64,000 nucleotides of DNA, from NCBI GenBank assembly GCA_964017195.1, contig OZ024887.1, positions 64,363,811-64,427,810 of the forward strand, read 5' to 3'. The stretch is from Siderastrea radians (taxonomy: Eukaryota; Cnidaria; Anthozoa; Scleractinia; Rhizangiidae). The notes beneath the pieces are model-generated. The model searched no databases. It was not told where the DNA came from and worked only from the letters and a program-made list of their open reading frames with translations. This document shows, in pieces, positions 1-11,924 of the stretch. The position numbers and the translations under genes were made by a program. How positions within the stretch are numbered: the first letter of the stretch is position 1; each line of letters opens with the position of its first letter.

Positions 1-299
1 GATAACATTTCGTTTTTTTATTTGAGTACAGACAAAACAAAATGAGAATGTAGGACAGATTAATCAATGTCACTCTATTACACTGCAATGGATGGACAAT
101 AACTAGGGTACCACTTGATGTATTATCCACAGAGTTATCTATAGCATTTTTCTCCTTCAAACCAGTATTTTTGTACATAATTTCTACTGTGGAGAATTTT
201 TTTTCGGAAAAAAAATTACGGTAATTTTATTTTGTGGGAACTTATTTTTGCGTATCGCGAAAAAAACACCGCAAAAATTGGAATCCGCAAAAAAATTCA
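1..299. other. AT-rich stretch without recognisable gene
   Basis: AT-rich sequence with A and T runs (for example near 200-300). No open frame with coding character and no RNA gene signature was seen on either strand. Confidence 0.6.
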
Positions 300-610
300 G
301 TGCCACACGGTAACTGGAGGTATGTGAGAACTCGCCCCTATAAGTAAGACGCCCCTATGTGAAAGGTAACCTTGCGTGACATCTCGCGCTATTGCATACC
401 TGGAGGTATGCATGAACTCGCCCCCATTTGTAAGACGCCCCTATATGTAAGGTAACTTCGCGGGACAACACGCCCTATTGCGTAAGTGTACTATGCGCGA
501 TGCGTGGACTTGCCTTTTATAACTGAAAGGTAACCTTGCGTGACATATCGCGCTGTCGCACTGAACAAGAGGTTTGTGTGAACTCGCCCTATATATAAGG
601 CTTGTAGAGG
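300..610. repeat. Degenerate tandem repeat, about 105-115 bp unit
   Basis: The phrase GAACTCGCCCCTAT...GTAAGACGCCCCTAT...AAGGTAAC...TTGCGTGACAT recurs about three times with drift (near 325, 415 and 575). A further copy in the same orientation lies at 3055-3160. The small negative-strand frame over this region follows the repeat and is not a gene. Confidence 0.6.
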
Positions 611-3054
611 AAAGCTTGCAAATTTTAAAACACGCCATTAAATGTAAGTCAACCCTCCATAAAGCTGATATAAAGACGCTTAATTATTGCTAGATAACGT
701 TTGTAGGATGAAGAAAATAAAGATTACAAGTCACTTTCAAATTATCACTTCTCAGTAAACAAACGAATTATTATTTTCTTTCTAGCACTTTTAATATGTA
801 CAGCCTTGCATACGGTGAAATTTGAATTAACCAATCAGCATTCAGTAGGCGGGAAAAACTGTGGTGTCCTGACGACACGCAGATTTTGTGCTCTTCGCTT
901 CGATTTCTGCGTGATCAGCGAAGTTTATACTGTGGAAGTGAGGTTTTATTTTACCGTTTTCTTCAAATTTACCGCTTGCCTACTTCAGTTTTTTAAAAGT
1001 CACAACTGTTTGCAATTATATGGACTGGATGAGCAACCAGGATCGATTCAAAACTTTTTTCGATCTGCGGCGAGAGACTTCGCTAACTGGACTTGACTGC
1101 AAAGGAGTTGGTAAAAGTTTTCCTCTTGTCCTACTGAATATTATTTTTCACAAGAAACTTCACCTCCCTTTCACTCTCCTTGGCCTCGTTTATCACATGG
1201 ATGTCCGCTAACTGAGCAGCTCTGCGTAGCGCCGGGTACAATCCGTCTTCTGTCCTTGTAAAGATCTTCGCTCACTACATACTTGTTTCATCGTGTACTT
1301 CATGTCTGGTTTCAGCTAATTTACACCAACTTCCAACTTCCAGCTGTGATTGTCTGGTGTCAACGAGATTGGTCTTTTCCGTTCATCAGATTGGTCTTTT
1401 CCGTTCATCAGATCAGAGATACATCATAAATGTTTGACAAGTTTGATCCGCAGTCGATCGTTGTATAGTTGCGCTACACAGCTGATGCTTCAAATTGGAA
1501 ATAGGCAAGTTTGTACAATTGTCCACATACCCGGAGACGAATGAAAATTCCTTTTGGAATTTGGAGCTTCCTTATGTCATAGTAACAGCAAAAACCTCGT
1601 ATTCAAAAGCCGCAGAAAATTAACTCTTCTCAAAAGGCAAAACTCACCTGAAATTCAGGCCAACCGAAAACAACATGCGGACCGCTGTGGAAACGACACT
1701 TTCGCTTGCTTTATTCACCACGGAAAGTAAAAATAATTATTACCTAGCCCGTCTTTCTAGGTGGATAATTAACTTGACTAACTTGGATTGGAACGGTATA
1801 AATTGCAGGAACAATGTTTATTTAAGCAAATATTGATATGTCTATTTTTCTCGCTTCAATTTCCACGCTAGGTAAGGTATCCTTTAAAACTTGCAATCAA
1901 TCGACTTTTACAGACAGGGAGCAAAGAGAGCAAAATGTGTAATTTCTCACGAGATTTCAAGAAGATTTAAATTGTTATAATTAAAAGGGACAAATTTGAG
2001 AACAACTCTAGGTTTCAGGCAGGAGGAGTTTATTCAAAATGGAGAAATGAAAGTAACTTTAAAAGAACAAAATGCAGATCACAGCGGTCCTGCATCAGTC
2101 CGCAGTACCGAAAGAGATGTGGAAATATAAAACTGCGTTACGTCGGATTCGTTGCAAAAAGGAAAAACCGATAACCTACAGGCGACTCTAATAGATGAAG
2201 TTGTTCTTCAGAAACTGATTAACAAATTTATGATCCGGCTGTTTAGTTTAAGCTTATTTCTTGGGTTGTAGGTGTATTAAGCTATGTAACGTGCCTTTAG
2301 AAACTTGGGCGGCTTACATCAGAAAATGGGAGAGTGTGATAATTTTTTCTTTCTCAACAAGCACTCGTAACGCCATTCAACTTGTAACGATGCTAATGTC
2401 ACTTAAACTTCTGTTTTCCAGATCATGCAAAACCGCAAAAATTCTTACTGGAATTGGCTGTTTTGTAGCTTTCGGGATCTCAGCGTTGTTGTTGTTTCTC
2501 TGAATTTGATCCCAGTGGGAAGTAGAGCAGCTCGAGTCAACTCTTCTGATATAAGGAATAAACTCTGGTGTAATATTACGGTTTTAGCCATCGTCTTGTC
2601 GCTCTTCATACCCCTTAAACAATGCACACTTTTAATACAACACAAGCAACACAAAACAAACGCTAGCGGCTTCGGTCTTCGTACCAGTTTTTACCTTTGT
2701 TGCAAGCGCACAAAACCCGTAATGCAAAAGTGTATGTCGAGTAGAACAACAGGGAAAAGAAAACTTTTTTCAGCAAAGTCAACTCAGTCTACGCGTCGGT
2801 CGCTATAAACTCTTGCTTTTGTTTACAAACCGCAAAATACTGGAGTTTTCAGTTGTAGCATTCTGAACCGTAACCGGAACCCAGTGCATTTCGCAAAACA
2901 CCGACAGGACACCACGGTTTTGACTGCCGCTCGCACCGCGGGCGCAGTTGCTGTATGCAAGGAGGTCGTATAGCGCCTAAATGTTTACGATAGTTGACCG
3001 AGAAAGATCATTAGCAGCATGTGCGGTGCAGGAAAAAGTATATAAACCTTACTG
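611..3054. other. Intergenic, no supported gene
   Basis: Several short open frames occur, but none has a start context, splice sites or protein-like composition that I recognise. A perfect 22-bp tandem duplication (ATTGGTCTTTTCCGTTCATC core) lies at 1366-1411. A short inverted match, AAAACYGTGGTGTCCTG, links about 858 with about 2910. The stretch is bracketed by copies of the repeat at 300-610 and 3055-3160, so it may be the interior of an old insertion. That is inference only. Confidence 0.4.
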
Positions 3055-3160
3055 CATCGCGCGCTATTGCGTATATGAAGGTATGCGTGAACTCGCCCCT
3101 AGATGTCAGGCGCCCCTATATGTCAGGCGCCCCTATATGTAAGGTAACGTCATGAGATAT
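3055..3160. repeat. Second copy of the 300-610 repeat family
   Basis: It shares GCGCGCTATTGCGTATATG, GTATGCGTGAACTCGCCCC and two successive CAGGCGCCCCTATATGT units with the 300-610 array, in the same orientation. Confidence 0.55.
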
Positions 3161-3565
3161 GCCTTGACGTGCCCCATCCTCTGATGATCTGCTCGAGCTC
3201 GTGTTTATCAAGCGTTATATTTTGATTCACTGCTATGTTCACTGTTTGTATTTAAGGTCTAGGCACAACAGTAAATACTTCGTCGTCCCGGTGTGAGCAT
3301 TCTCAGTTGTGGACGAATTTATATCGACATTCAAAGTTTGAGTGAATTTGCGTTTTTCAGCACAAATAAAAGCGATAAGAAAGATAAGCTGAGACATCAG
3401 AGTTTAAACGTTACGTCATCCAGTAACGTTATAGTCAAAATATTGTGTCACACAATCACACTTTTCGTCACGCCGGTTCGTATAAATAGAGGATCGCGCT
3501 AACATTTGTGAAACCTAGGGGTGGGGAGGGTCAGAATGGCCGGTTAAAATGCCCAATGGGCTTTC

Positions 3566-5155
3566 TTGTTTAATATGATAAACTCATCTCCAGGTTAAAG
3601 ATGCCACTATCTGATTACAAGAGGGGAATAAAAACAGAGAGGAGGAAAAGGATATCCCCCCAGATTGTAACAGGGTGTTAGTTATAAAGAAGTGTCCTTC
3701 ATTGAAACCTGCAGATATTAACATGAAAAAAAAAATAATGAAACGAAAGTTCTACTTGTTACAGTGAATTCTTTTCTGTCATCAGAGCGAACTGGATCAA
3801 ACAAATTTAATTCATTTTGATGACATCTTGTTAAAGTGGATTCTGATAAATCAATCTTCTAGTTAAAGATGCCACTACTTGTTTGCTAGAAGGAATGGAA
3901 AGCGGAGCACAGGAGCTGAAGGGTATTCCCCTAGATTGTAAAAGCTAGTTTAATAGAAATTTCCTTTACGTAAATCTGTTTTATTTTCGTTTTGTTTTTC
4001 CTTAATAAACTTCCGCTTTTATATTCCCCGTCATGGAATATGAAATATTGACTTGATCAGTTTGAAAGTGTTTACTGAGTAACCAAAGAAACCAGGCTCG
4101 TTCGAGCAAGCCCGGATATCACCTAGCAACAAAACTCAAACTGCTCGAAAACATTACTTTGTTTTTTTCCTAAATCTTTAAATCCAGTTTGAGCAGAAAA
4201 ATATTCCATACTGCTGGGGAATCAACTTTTCATTAGCAAAACGCACAAATAATTATGGGAGTTGCATCTTGCATGGAGGCCAAGATTTGATGGCTCGGTG
4301 AAACGCAAAAAATTTACAGACGCTGGTATGGCGTTATGCAAATCTTGCAAATCAAGTGCTCGTAAAAAACGCTGCCCCATCCACAAAATAAAATTAAAAG
4401 ATTATTACTCATGTCGAAAGTGGATTTTTCAAAAGCACTCACTCAACCCTAACCCACGCCTCTTAAATAACGTCACTACTCACCAATCGGAAAAGAAAAC
4501 AAAATTCAAATAGAACACAAAGTGCTTCTTGTCTCTGGCAACTGTACAAAAGAAACAAACATGACTTATAAGCAGAATTTAATATAAATTTCAAGTGCAT
4601 TCAACCCTAAACCACACACGTGCACTCAACAATATGACGTGATGTCCTCTGATTCTTGCTGATAGAATCGAGAATTGAAAGTTGAAAGAGAAAAAAATAA
4701 GAAATGATTTAAATCCAAGACATTTTAGTTGTTTTGTATAAGTCTTCTGAATATACCAGATTTGTTTAATTGACTTATTTTGATCGCTGTTTGCGTCATC
4801 TGTTTTGACAAAATTAATTGCAGTCAAATCGTCAACTGTAAGCGGAAACGCTTGTAACACCTATTATGGAAGACAAAATCTCTTTGTTCCAAACTTGCTT
4901 CGTCGTCAAAAGTTTAAACTTAACTATTTCCGCTTTGGGGGTTTAAATTGGCTGATTTTTGCAAACTAGGACTCTATACAGAGCGAAGGCCTTGAGAAGC
5001 GACAACTGGAGGTAAAGAGGCCGGAGCAAGAGGTAGGAACTGTGTTGAATAGAATCGAAAAAGTTTGCAGCGAGTGTCGTAAACTATTGTTAGCTAAGAA
5101 TGTACTGATGAGTTGAAAATTTAAAAGGGTTCATAAGCTTAGGGGAAAACAGAAC
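3566..5155. other. Duplicated spacer without gene
   Basis: Non-coding spacer shared with 22736-24310 and 48896-50340. Short frames here (for example 4262-4513 plus and 4591-4860 minus) are not preserved between the three copies, which carry indels and stops. I therefore regard them as chance frames. Confidence 0.7.
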
Positions 5156-5246
5156 CATGAGAACCCTCATGCCTTAGAAACGGAAAGTTCGGTCATCTGA
5201 AATGACCGAACTTTGATCCCTACCCGCTAGAAGACAATATGAGCCG

Positions 5247-5394
5247 TTGACAGAGCACACAGTTGGATTCTCCTCTGGCCTCTAATAAACGAATGTTAAT
5301 CGTCAGTCACACGTCAACACTTGACAGAGCACACAGTTGGACTCTCGTGTGTTCTTTGGTAAAACGAATGTTAGCCATCAGTCACACGTCAAAT
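5247..5394. repeat. 74-bp tandem duplication
   Basis: Two copies start with TTGACAGAGCACACAGTTGGA at 5247 and 5321. Both continue through ACGAATGTTA and CAGTCACACGTCAA. Confidence 0.75.
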
Positions 5395-5904
5395 TTTCAC
5401 AGTGCTTGCGAAATATTGAAACATCCGAGCGCAAGAACCGCTTCGCTTTGTTCTTTTTACTTGCGGTTCAGCTTTTCGATAGTTCGCCTCCGCTTCTTCA
5501 GACATGCCGTACTGAGCCGAATAATTAATAGTCAGGCGAGGCGAGTAAACGTGACAGACAATACGACACGCAGTCAGTCCACTTTTTTCAGTGCGAGATT
5601 TGGGAGGGGGAGGCTAGGTGGGAGGGTGTTATAATTTGAAATTGTTGTACATGCAAACATTAGACGACCTGGACTTGATGTTTTCGGTCATTTCATATAC
5701 GGCAATATTCTAATAATGAATGGGTTAATTGGAAAATATATATATTCTCATTCTCCTTTGTTCTCATATTCTCTTATTATTATGCTTCATTCAGTTTTGT
5801 TTATCATTAGAAATTAGCAAGGGTAGGGTGAGTTGACATTTTTTATTGTCAGGAAGTAAGATGTGTTCTTCACTTCCGTTTACAATTCCGCTCAGTGAGT
5901 CTAT

Positions 5905-6745
5905 GATTAGTACTGTTTGTGTTATATTGAACTGTATGAGGCGCAACACCCGCCAGTTCAGATGGATAAAAATATTAAGTGCGATCTTACATTTTGTAAT
6001 CAGTACTGTTTATGTTACATCGAACTGTACAAGGCGCAACACCCGCCAGTTCAGATGGACAAAAAAATTAAGTGCGATCTTAATTCTGTGATTAGTGTTG
6101 TGTATGTTACATCGAACTGTATAAGGCGCAACACCCACCAGTTCAGATGGATAAAAATATTAAGTGTGATCTTACATTTTGTGATCAGTACTGTTTATGT
6201 TACATCGAACTGTAAAAGGCGCAACACCCGCCAGTTCAGATGGATAAAAATATTAATTGTGATCTTAATTCTGTGATTAGTACTGTTTATGTTACATTGA
6301 ACTGTGTGAGGCGCAACACCCGCCAGTTCAGATGGATAAAAATATTAGGTGCGAGCTTAAATTTTGTGCTCAGTACTGTTCATGTTACATCGAACTGTAT
6401 AAGGCGCAACACCCGCCAGTTCAGATGGACAAAAATATTACGTGCGATCTAAATTCTGTGATTAGTACTGTTTATGTTACATCGAACTGTATGAGGCGCA
6501 ACATCCGCCAGTTCAGATGGACAAAAATATTACGTGCGATCTTAATTCTGTGATTAGTACTGTTTATGTTACATTGAACTGTATGAGGCGCAACACCCGC
6601 CAGTTCAGATGGATAAGTGCGATCTTAAATTTTGTGATCAATTTTGTTTATGTTACATCGAACTGTATGAGGCGCAACATCCGCCAGTTCAGATAAACAA
6701 AAATATTAAGTGCGATCTTAAATACTGTGATTGGCACTGTTTATA
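5905..6745. repeat. 92-bp satellite, about nine units
   Basis: Units repeat about every 92 bp: the ACTGT anchor falls at 5931, 6024, 6116, 6209, 6301, 6394, 6486, 6579 and 6662. Each unit has GTTACATCGAACTGT, AGGCGCAACACCCGCCAGTT, CAGATGGATAAAAATATTA and GTGCGATCTTA. Within a unit AACTG...AGGCG...CGCC-AGTT is complementary and could form a small hairpin. The last two units are shortened. Open frames through this array are products of the repeat. Confidence 0.92.
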
Positions 6746-7150
6746 AAATTTAAGCCATACCTTGGTTCTGTCCAGCGTTCTTCTTTTATTCTGTTCGGCT
6801 AGTTCCTTCCATTTGGCATAGTAAACATGAGCCAGTTATTTAGCACGTGAATACGTGTCTCTTTCTTTCTGTTTTCGATTTTCGTGGCCTCTCTTTCCAT
6901 AATCCGAGACAATCGTTGTTTCGAAAGCGCGCGCTTTCCCTTCAATTCCCGCTTCCAAGGCTTGTAACGCGATCGCTGGCTCTCTGGCTTGCGTGTGCGC
7001 CCGCTATTCCATAATCCGATATACCAAATTCGAATGGGCAGCGGCTTATCGCAAAACAATAGCGAAAATTGCTTATTACAGGGAAAGTACAACAAAGGAA
7101 CAGGGGCGGGGGAGAACACTTGACTACGCCTGGGACTTTTTTTGTGGTCG

Positions 7151-7183
7151 GATGATCCACCGAAAATTGACGTCACATCCGGT
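7151..7183 (+). promoter_or_regulatory. CRE/ETS-like inverted-repeat module, left copy
   Basis: A 33-bp segment contains the palindromic CRE core TGACGTCA overlapping an ETS-like CATCCGG. The same 33 bp, with one mismatch, lies in reverse orientation at 11892-11924. An exon-like ATG segment follows about 230 bp downstream. It could be a promoter or the end of a transposon. Confidence 0.4.
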
Positions 7184-7416
7184 CCAAAAACAGCCTTTTT
7201 CTTCCGCGGGCGGGAAAATCAAAATTGACGGCGACAGTTTCGTTCAGTTGGTGAGTAAAATGGCCATATTTTTTCATCGGCGATAAATATTCCTGTTACA
7301 TTTTCGTGACAATGAAATGAAATATGTACTCTTTCCTTCCATTTGATTAGTGAAGAGATTATTCTAAATAAAGGTTTATAAACTGCGTTGTTTTCGAGCG
7401 TTCTTTTGTAAGGAAA

Positions 7417-7481
7417 ATGGCGGCTTTGTCTCCCTCGAATTTCACAGGATTCGGAAAATCAGTTAAAATGATGACTTCAAG
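7417..7481 (+). CDS. Possible first coding exon, unidentified protein
   Basis: An ATG in a good context (GGAAAATGGCGG) opens 21 codons starting M-A-A-L-S-P-S-N-F. It ends at AAG followed by GTGAGTAAT, a strong donor-like sequence. It lies about 230 bp downstream of the CRE/ETS-like module. I cannot identify a following exon, so it may be an orphan first exon, a captured promoter-exon fragment or chance. The protein is not recognised. Confidence 0.25.
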
Positions 7482-7483
7482 GT

Positions 7484-9134
7484 GAGTAATTCTTTATTTA
7501 AATAGCCTATGTTGTAGAATAAGACTCCTTTTAACAAAACATCGCAAAGACGGCGTTTCTAACAAGTGGGAACCCCATTAACACTCTTTGTTTTTTAGAG
7601 AGACTGTTCACAACACAGAATCTGAAACAATACTCCTTGTGGTGCTTTGTCGCTGTTGACCGCCAAGACTTCCCTTTATCTGTTTTCTTTTCTTTTTTTT
7701 CTATATTATTAAATTCTCAATATATAATTGATCTACATCACAAGTGACCACATCGTAAGACAAACAATAACGCTTTATTATTATTGTCCTATTATAAGTA
7801 TTTTTATACATTTTGATTACTTAATTGTGCACACTACTAGTAACAGCTTAGTAATTTCATAATTAAACTGCTACATAAAAGCTGTCTTTAATTAAAGCCA
7901 GATGCTGACTGAAGTCAATATGTCAGCTTATTCATCGCACAGTCCTTATTTGTAATCATCCACTGATACTGTGGTTGTGGACAGAAGACTTACAAATCAA
8001 GGAATCAACCAGTAACCTTATATGACAATGTCAACTTGAAGCAACCCATCCTGATCATAAGGGTCGTGAATATTTTTTACCAACAGATTTGCCTGACAGA
8101 TAATCAAGACTAACAATTAAGTGTAGCCCCAACCTACTGTATACATAACTGTACTGGGAATTACAAACTGGTTTCTGTATGGTAATGTCATTTATGGTCA
8201 CCTACACATAATGGATGATGAGCAATATCTTTCCCTACACTTTGGATACTGGTTACATGTATGATGTGTAGTTCCAGAGAATATCTTTACTCCCTCCACA
8301 GAAGGTTTTTCTGTTTTGCCCCCCCCCCCCCCAAGAGATTTCAGCTTAGCTTCATACTTTGCTTCTAAAATTTTGCCTTTTGAGAGCCCCTTTCCCCTAA
8401 GAATTTCCAATGACCTTCCATGTGGTGGGTATGGATTTTTTTTTCTGGAACTACACAATAACTATGACACGACACCAGATGAGTACTGTTGCTGGTTAAC
8501 AAATGTTTGAGACTACACATCTGTTGAGTAGAACACAGGAAAAAAGACTGACAAATTTTCAACATCATCATGCATCCGTGGTTATTATTATGGATGACTG
8601 TTGACAGTATCTCATACAAGTTGTTATGGTAGCACAACACTGTTTCTGTTGCTGAGTAACAAGTTTTATGGACAGCAACTGATATACAGGTATTCATGTG
8701 CTACATGTCACTACTACTGTAATGATGGCTGACAATGTTAACAAACACAGTTCAAAAGAATTACATAGATCTGGGCTCAGAAACCAACATCTCTTCCTCC
8801 GTTGTATGCTGCAGGTCATGTTTCCTTACATGACAGACCCAGCCACTTTATTGAAAGGAAAGCAACAAATCTTTGTGTCCAGCATGCTAATCAAAGGGAA
8901 AAATCCTGTCTGCAACCAAAGTACTCATCTCAGTGACAAACCTTTGCAGGCTCAGGAATCTCACAAGAATAGTCCCAAACTATGTGTTGAAAGCAACTTT
9001 AGGAGTCTTCCCAGCCATCTAGATCAAAAATGAAACAGTTAAAAAACAAATATTGCTCATTTTCTATTCATTACAAGAACTGCTAGATATTATATTATAT
9101 CTACATTATTATTAATCATTTAGCAAATACATGT
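7484..9134. other. Intergenic interior of the composite insertion
   Basis: No supported gene. A run of 14 C residues lies near 8319-8332. The overlapping 60-110 codon frames at 8198-9033 occur on both strands and show no family motif. Confidence 0.45.
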
Positions 9135-9714
9135 AAATGTATGTGATAGTACATGATAATGTACATGATATTAACATAGTTACATACTTGGGCTTACTCA
9201 ATTTTGTTTTTGTTATATGTTTTTATTCATGAATCTGAACATGCAACTATGTAACTGTATGCAAATAAGCTAAACATTTGATACTAATTACATGAATGCA
9301 ATAGATTTTATTAACCCCTTCACTCCAGGAGTCAATTATGGAGACATGTGATGTAGTACTAACTTTTGAGTCTGTGGATGAAATCCTATGGTGTGACCAT
9401 TCAAATGAAATCTCTTTGGCAGTACTTTTGCAGGGTACTGTTTGCTTGGGGGGATTTGAAAAAAAAAATGAAATTTAGCATTTTCTTGAATTTTAAATTT
9501 TGGCCACTACTAGGGGTGAAAGGGTTAAGGAAATGTCTGTGATAGTACATGACAAATATCTACCTGACATTAAAATAGTTACATACTTGGGCTTTTGGCT
9601 ACTCAATTTTATTTTTGTTATACATTTGTATTCACAAATCTGAACGTGTATGTACCTATACGTAAGATTAATAAGCTAAAGATTTAATACTAATTACATG
9701 AATGCAATAGATTT
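9135..9714. repeat. Direct duplication (about 175 bp) around a MITE
   Basis: 9135-9310 and 9531-9714 are divergent direct copies. Both start AAATGT-TGTGATAGTACATGA and end ACTAATTACATGAATGCAA. The TTAA-site MITE (9315-9524) fills the space between them. Confidence 0.7.
9315..9524. mobile_element. TTAA-site MITE, piggyBac-like
   Basis: This 210-bp element is flanked by TTAA at 9311-9314 and 9525-9528. The ends are inverted: CCCCTTCACTCC on the left and GGGGTGAAAGGG on the right. TTAA duplication with C-rich ends is typical of piggyBac-type non-autonomous elements. Kolobok also uses TTAA. Its interior, read on the minus strand, holds CATTTGAATGGTCACAC and CCACAGACTCAAAAGT, which also form the core of the minisatellites at 12580, 24411 and 50440. 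Confidence 0.7.
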
Positions 9715-11165
9715 ACCTAAAGTTAAGGGTTGGTATGTTTTCTATATGAAGAGACTTGGTAGAAGTCACTGTGTTGTAACAAAATCAAATAACTACAGCA
9801 GGCAAAGTGCAGACAATGTGTAGCCTCAGGTGTAAAAATTCATTAAAAATAATCATTTTTTTAAAGAGCAAAAATGGATAGGTCTTAAAATTGGGACTAC
9901 CAATAGTTGAAAGACAATATTTATGTCCTAGTGTAACAAGACCTTTAGGACAGAATGTCACATGACAAAGTTGACACCAAAGAATATGAAATTCATGACA
10001 GCTAGGGTGCACATAGAATGCTTTATACTTGAATGAGCAGCTACAATAATGTCCATGTAGATCACATGTGGATGACAAATACCACTGTCTATCCTTGCAG
10101 TTGAAAGTACATGTACAAACGTAGAAACCAATGCCAATAAAGACATTGTACAGTACCATTCAAAAGTAAGCTGACAGTTTGTTGTGAGTCTCAATTCTTG
10201 ACTAGCTACTCATTACTCAATTCCTGCATGAATTAAGTACCGAAAATTAGTATCAAGACTAACACAACACTATTCCAATTCGCACAAATCCAAAATCGAG
10301 TTCGAGTTAATTATGTATAGAGCTGAAACGTTTTGAAATGTGGGGAAAGATAATCTTTTTTGGTTTTGGTTTTGTTTGTTTTGATGTTTTATTGAGACAC
10401 GAGGCAAATACCCGAAACTGAACAAAGGCTGTTCCGGTTGGGTGATTTGTGCAGGAATCAAGTATTGTGAATCAAAAATCAATTATCGAGTCTCGATTCT
10501 CAATACTTGATTCATGTGAGGATCAAGTATTGAGTGTCAACTTACTTTTGAATGGTGCTGTATAATTTGTAGAAAAGTGACCAACATGTTGATGCCTTTG
10601 TATTTAACTACAAAAACATCAAGATTACAAGCAATGTAACACTGGAATTAATTAAAAATTCCAAACAAGCCTGATCAATAAAGGACTATTTCCTTTTCTT
10701 GTAGTAATATAAAGGGAACACATGTATATTAGAAGGGCAAGGTAGCTAGATAATCCCGCAATTATGTTGACAATTTGTATTGGTAATCCCAATCTTAAAC
10801 ATACAGTGGAATCCCGATTTTTTGAACCTCCTGGGGAAAAGGAAATTGGTTTGAATTATCTGGGGGTTTGAAAATTCAGGGTAAAATTACAGTGTTTGAC
10901 TGGGAAAGGGAAGCCAGTTTTCAGAAACCGAGAGCTTGAGAAATCAGGATTCTACTTTATGTTATTACAACGCTGGTTTGTTCGTCTCACCATCCCTACT
11001 TCCCCTCCCCCCCCCCTCCCCCCTACCTAGGAATCGCTCAATCAGATAAAATTCATTCATTAATTATGCAGTTCTCTTTATTCAGACTTCTTTTAAAACA
11101 ACGAAACACAAAAAATACATTCCCATAGAAAAACAAATTGTGTCTACCCATCATCGTAAAACGGA
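9715..11165. other. Intergenic interior of the composite insertion
   Basis: No supported gene. The inverted pieces TACAGTACCATTCAAAAGTAAG near 10150 and ACTTACTTTTGAATGGTGCTGTA near 10540 suggest the ends of a roughly 400-bp inverted-repeat element. A poly-C/T stretch lies near 11005. Minus-strand frames at 9785-10482 lie inside or beside that element. Confidence 0.4.
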
Positions 11166-11186
11166 AACTTCGAAAACACAAGACTA

Positions 11187-11414
11187 CTAACCTTGAGTCT
11201 GCTTGAGTACACAGATGTCTGCCACATCAGGAGTGCTTCTAAACATGTTCGCGGTTGGTTTCGATACTGCTTTCAGCACTTTTCTGCGAGTGTTAATTAC
11301 CTTCCCAGTGTTAACACAACATACTGTGACTACCGACGTTTTCTTCATTGTATTATACTCGGGATAGACTATTTTAATTGACGATTCCTTTGAATCAAGG
11401 GTCACGAGAGGCAA
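11187..11414 (-). CDS. Possible exon on minus strand, unidentified
   Basis: On the minus strand a 75-codon frame ends at CTCAAG followed by GTTAGT, a donor-like site at about 11186. The downstream half of the frame, M-K-K-T-S-V-V-T-V-C onward, recurs in a decayed tandem copy at 11467-11633. That copy keeps G-K-V-I-N-T-R-R-K-V-L but has stops before it. This duplication plus the donor hint at a former exon. The upstream CRE/ETS-like module at 11892-11924 is oriented to drive it. No protein family is recognised. Confidence 0.25.
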   Translation of the reverse strand: MPLVTLDSKESSIKIVYPEYNTMKKTSVVTVCCVNTGKVINTRRKVLKAVSKPTANMFRSTPDVADICVLKQTQG

Positions 11415-11633
11415 AAGTTTGAGCGGCTCCGTTAGAGACGATATCAGGTATCACTGTGCAGAGTAGTTTCGAGAGTAGGACTTCCAGCACTTTACGTCGA
11501 GTGTTAATTACCTTCCCGATGTTAACAATCCAAACTGTTACTGCTGGCGTTTTCTTCATTATATTTCACGCATCATAGGCTATTTAAATTGACAATTACA
11601 CTGAATCAGGAGTCACGAGAAGCAAAAGTTTGA
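11258..11633. repeat. Tandem duplication, period about 210 bp
   Basis: Copies at 11258-11422 and 11467-11633 share GAGTGTTAATTACCTTCCC, GTTTTCTTCATT and AGTCACGAGA-GCAAAAGTTTGA. Confidence 0.7.
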
Positions 11634-11891
11634 TCCGCACCTGTATTGAAAATTGCGACACACTCGCCATGACATTGCACGAAGCTGCCTGGAAAATGCC
11701 ATCAAAACTGTACTAAACATTTCTGTTTTGCCAATATATCGGCTAAAATAGATAATCCAGTAACTTTGTAACATCTCTGGTATTCAAGATAAGCAATTGC
11801 GTGTCAGTGGTGGTCACAAGAAAGAAGAAACCATAAACTCCCGAGAGTCCATCTTGCAACTCACTGAGCGAGCTGCTCGCCGATTTTTGAA

Positions 11892-11924
11892 ACCGGATGT
11901 GACGTCATTTTTCGGTGGATCATC
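11892..11924 (-). promoter_or_regulatory. CRE/ETS-like inverted-repeat module, right copy
   Basis: Reverse complement of 7151-7183 with one mismatch. It contains ACCGGATGTGACGTCA, an ETS-like site abutting a CRE. Confidence 0.4.

Noticed and set aside
300..3160. LTR-like element bounded by the two direct repeat blocks
   Set aside because: The blocks are degenerate tandem repeats of unequal length, without TG...CA ends, primer site or polymerase coding between them.
5846..6553. Several 70-119-codon plus-strand frames with repeated MDKNI/QFRW text
   Set aside because: Translations of the 92-bp satellite; the unit length is not a multiple of three, so frames overlap in all phases.
5905..6745. 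CRISPR-like array
   Set aside because: Repeats are contiguous 92-bp satellite units without unique spacers, in a eukaryotic context.
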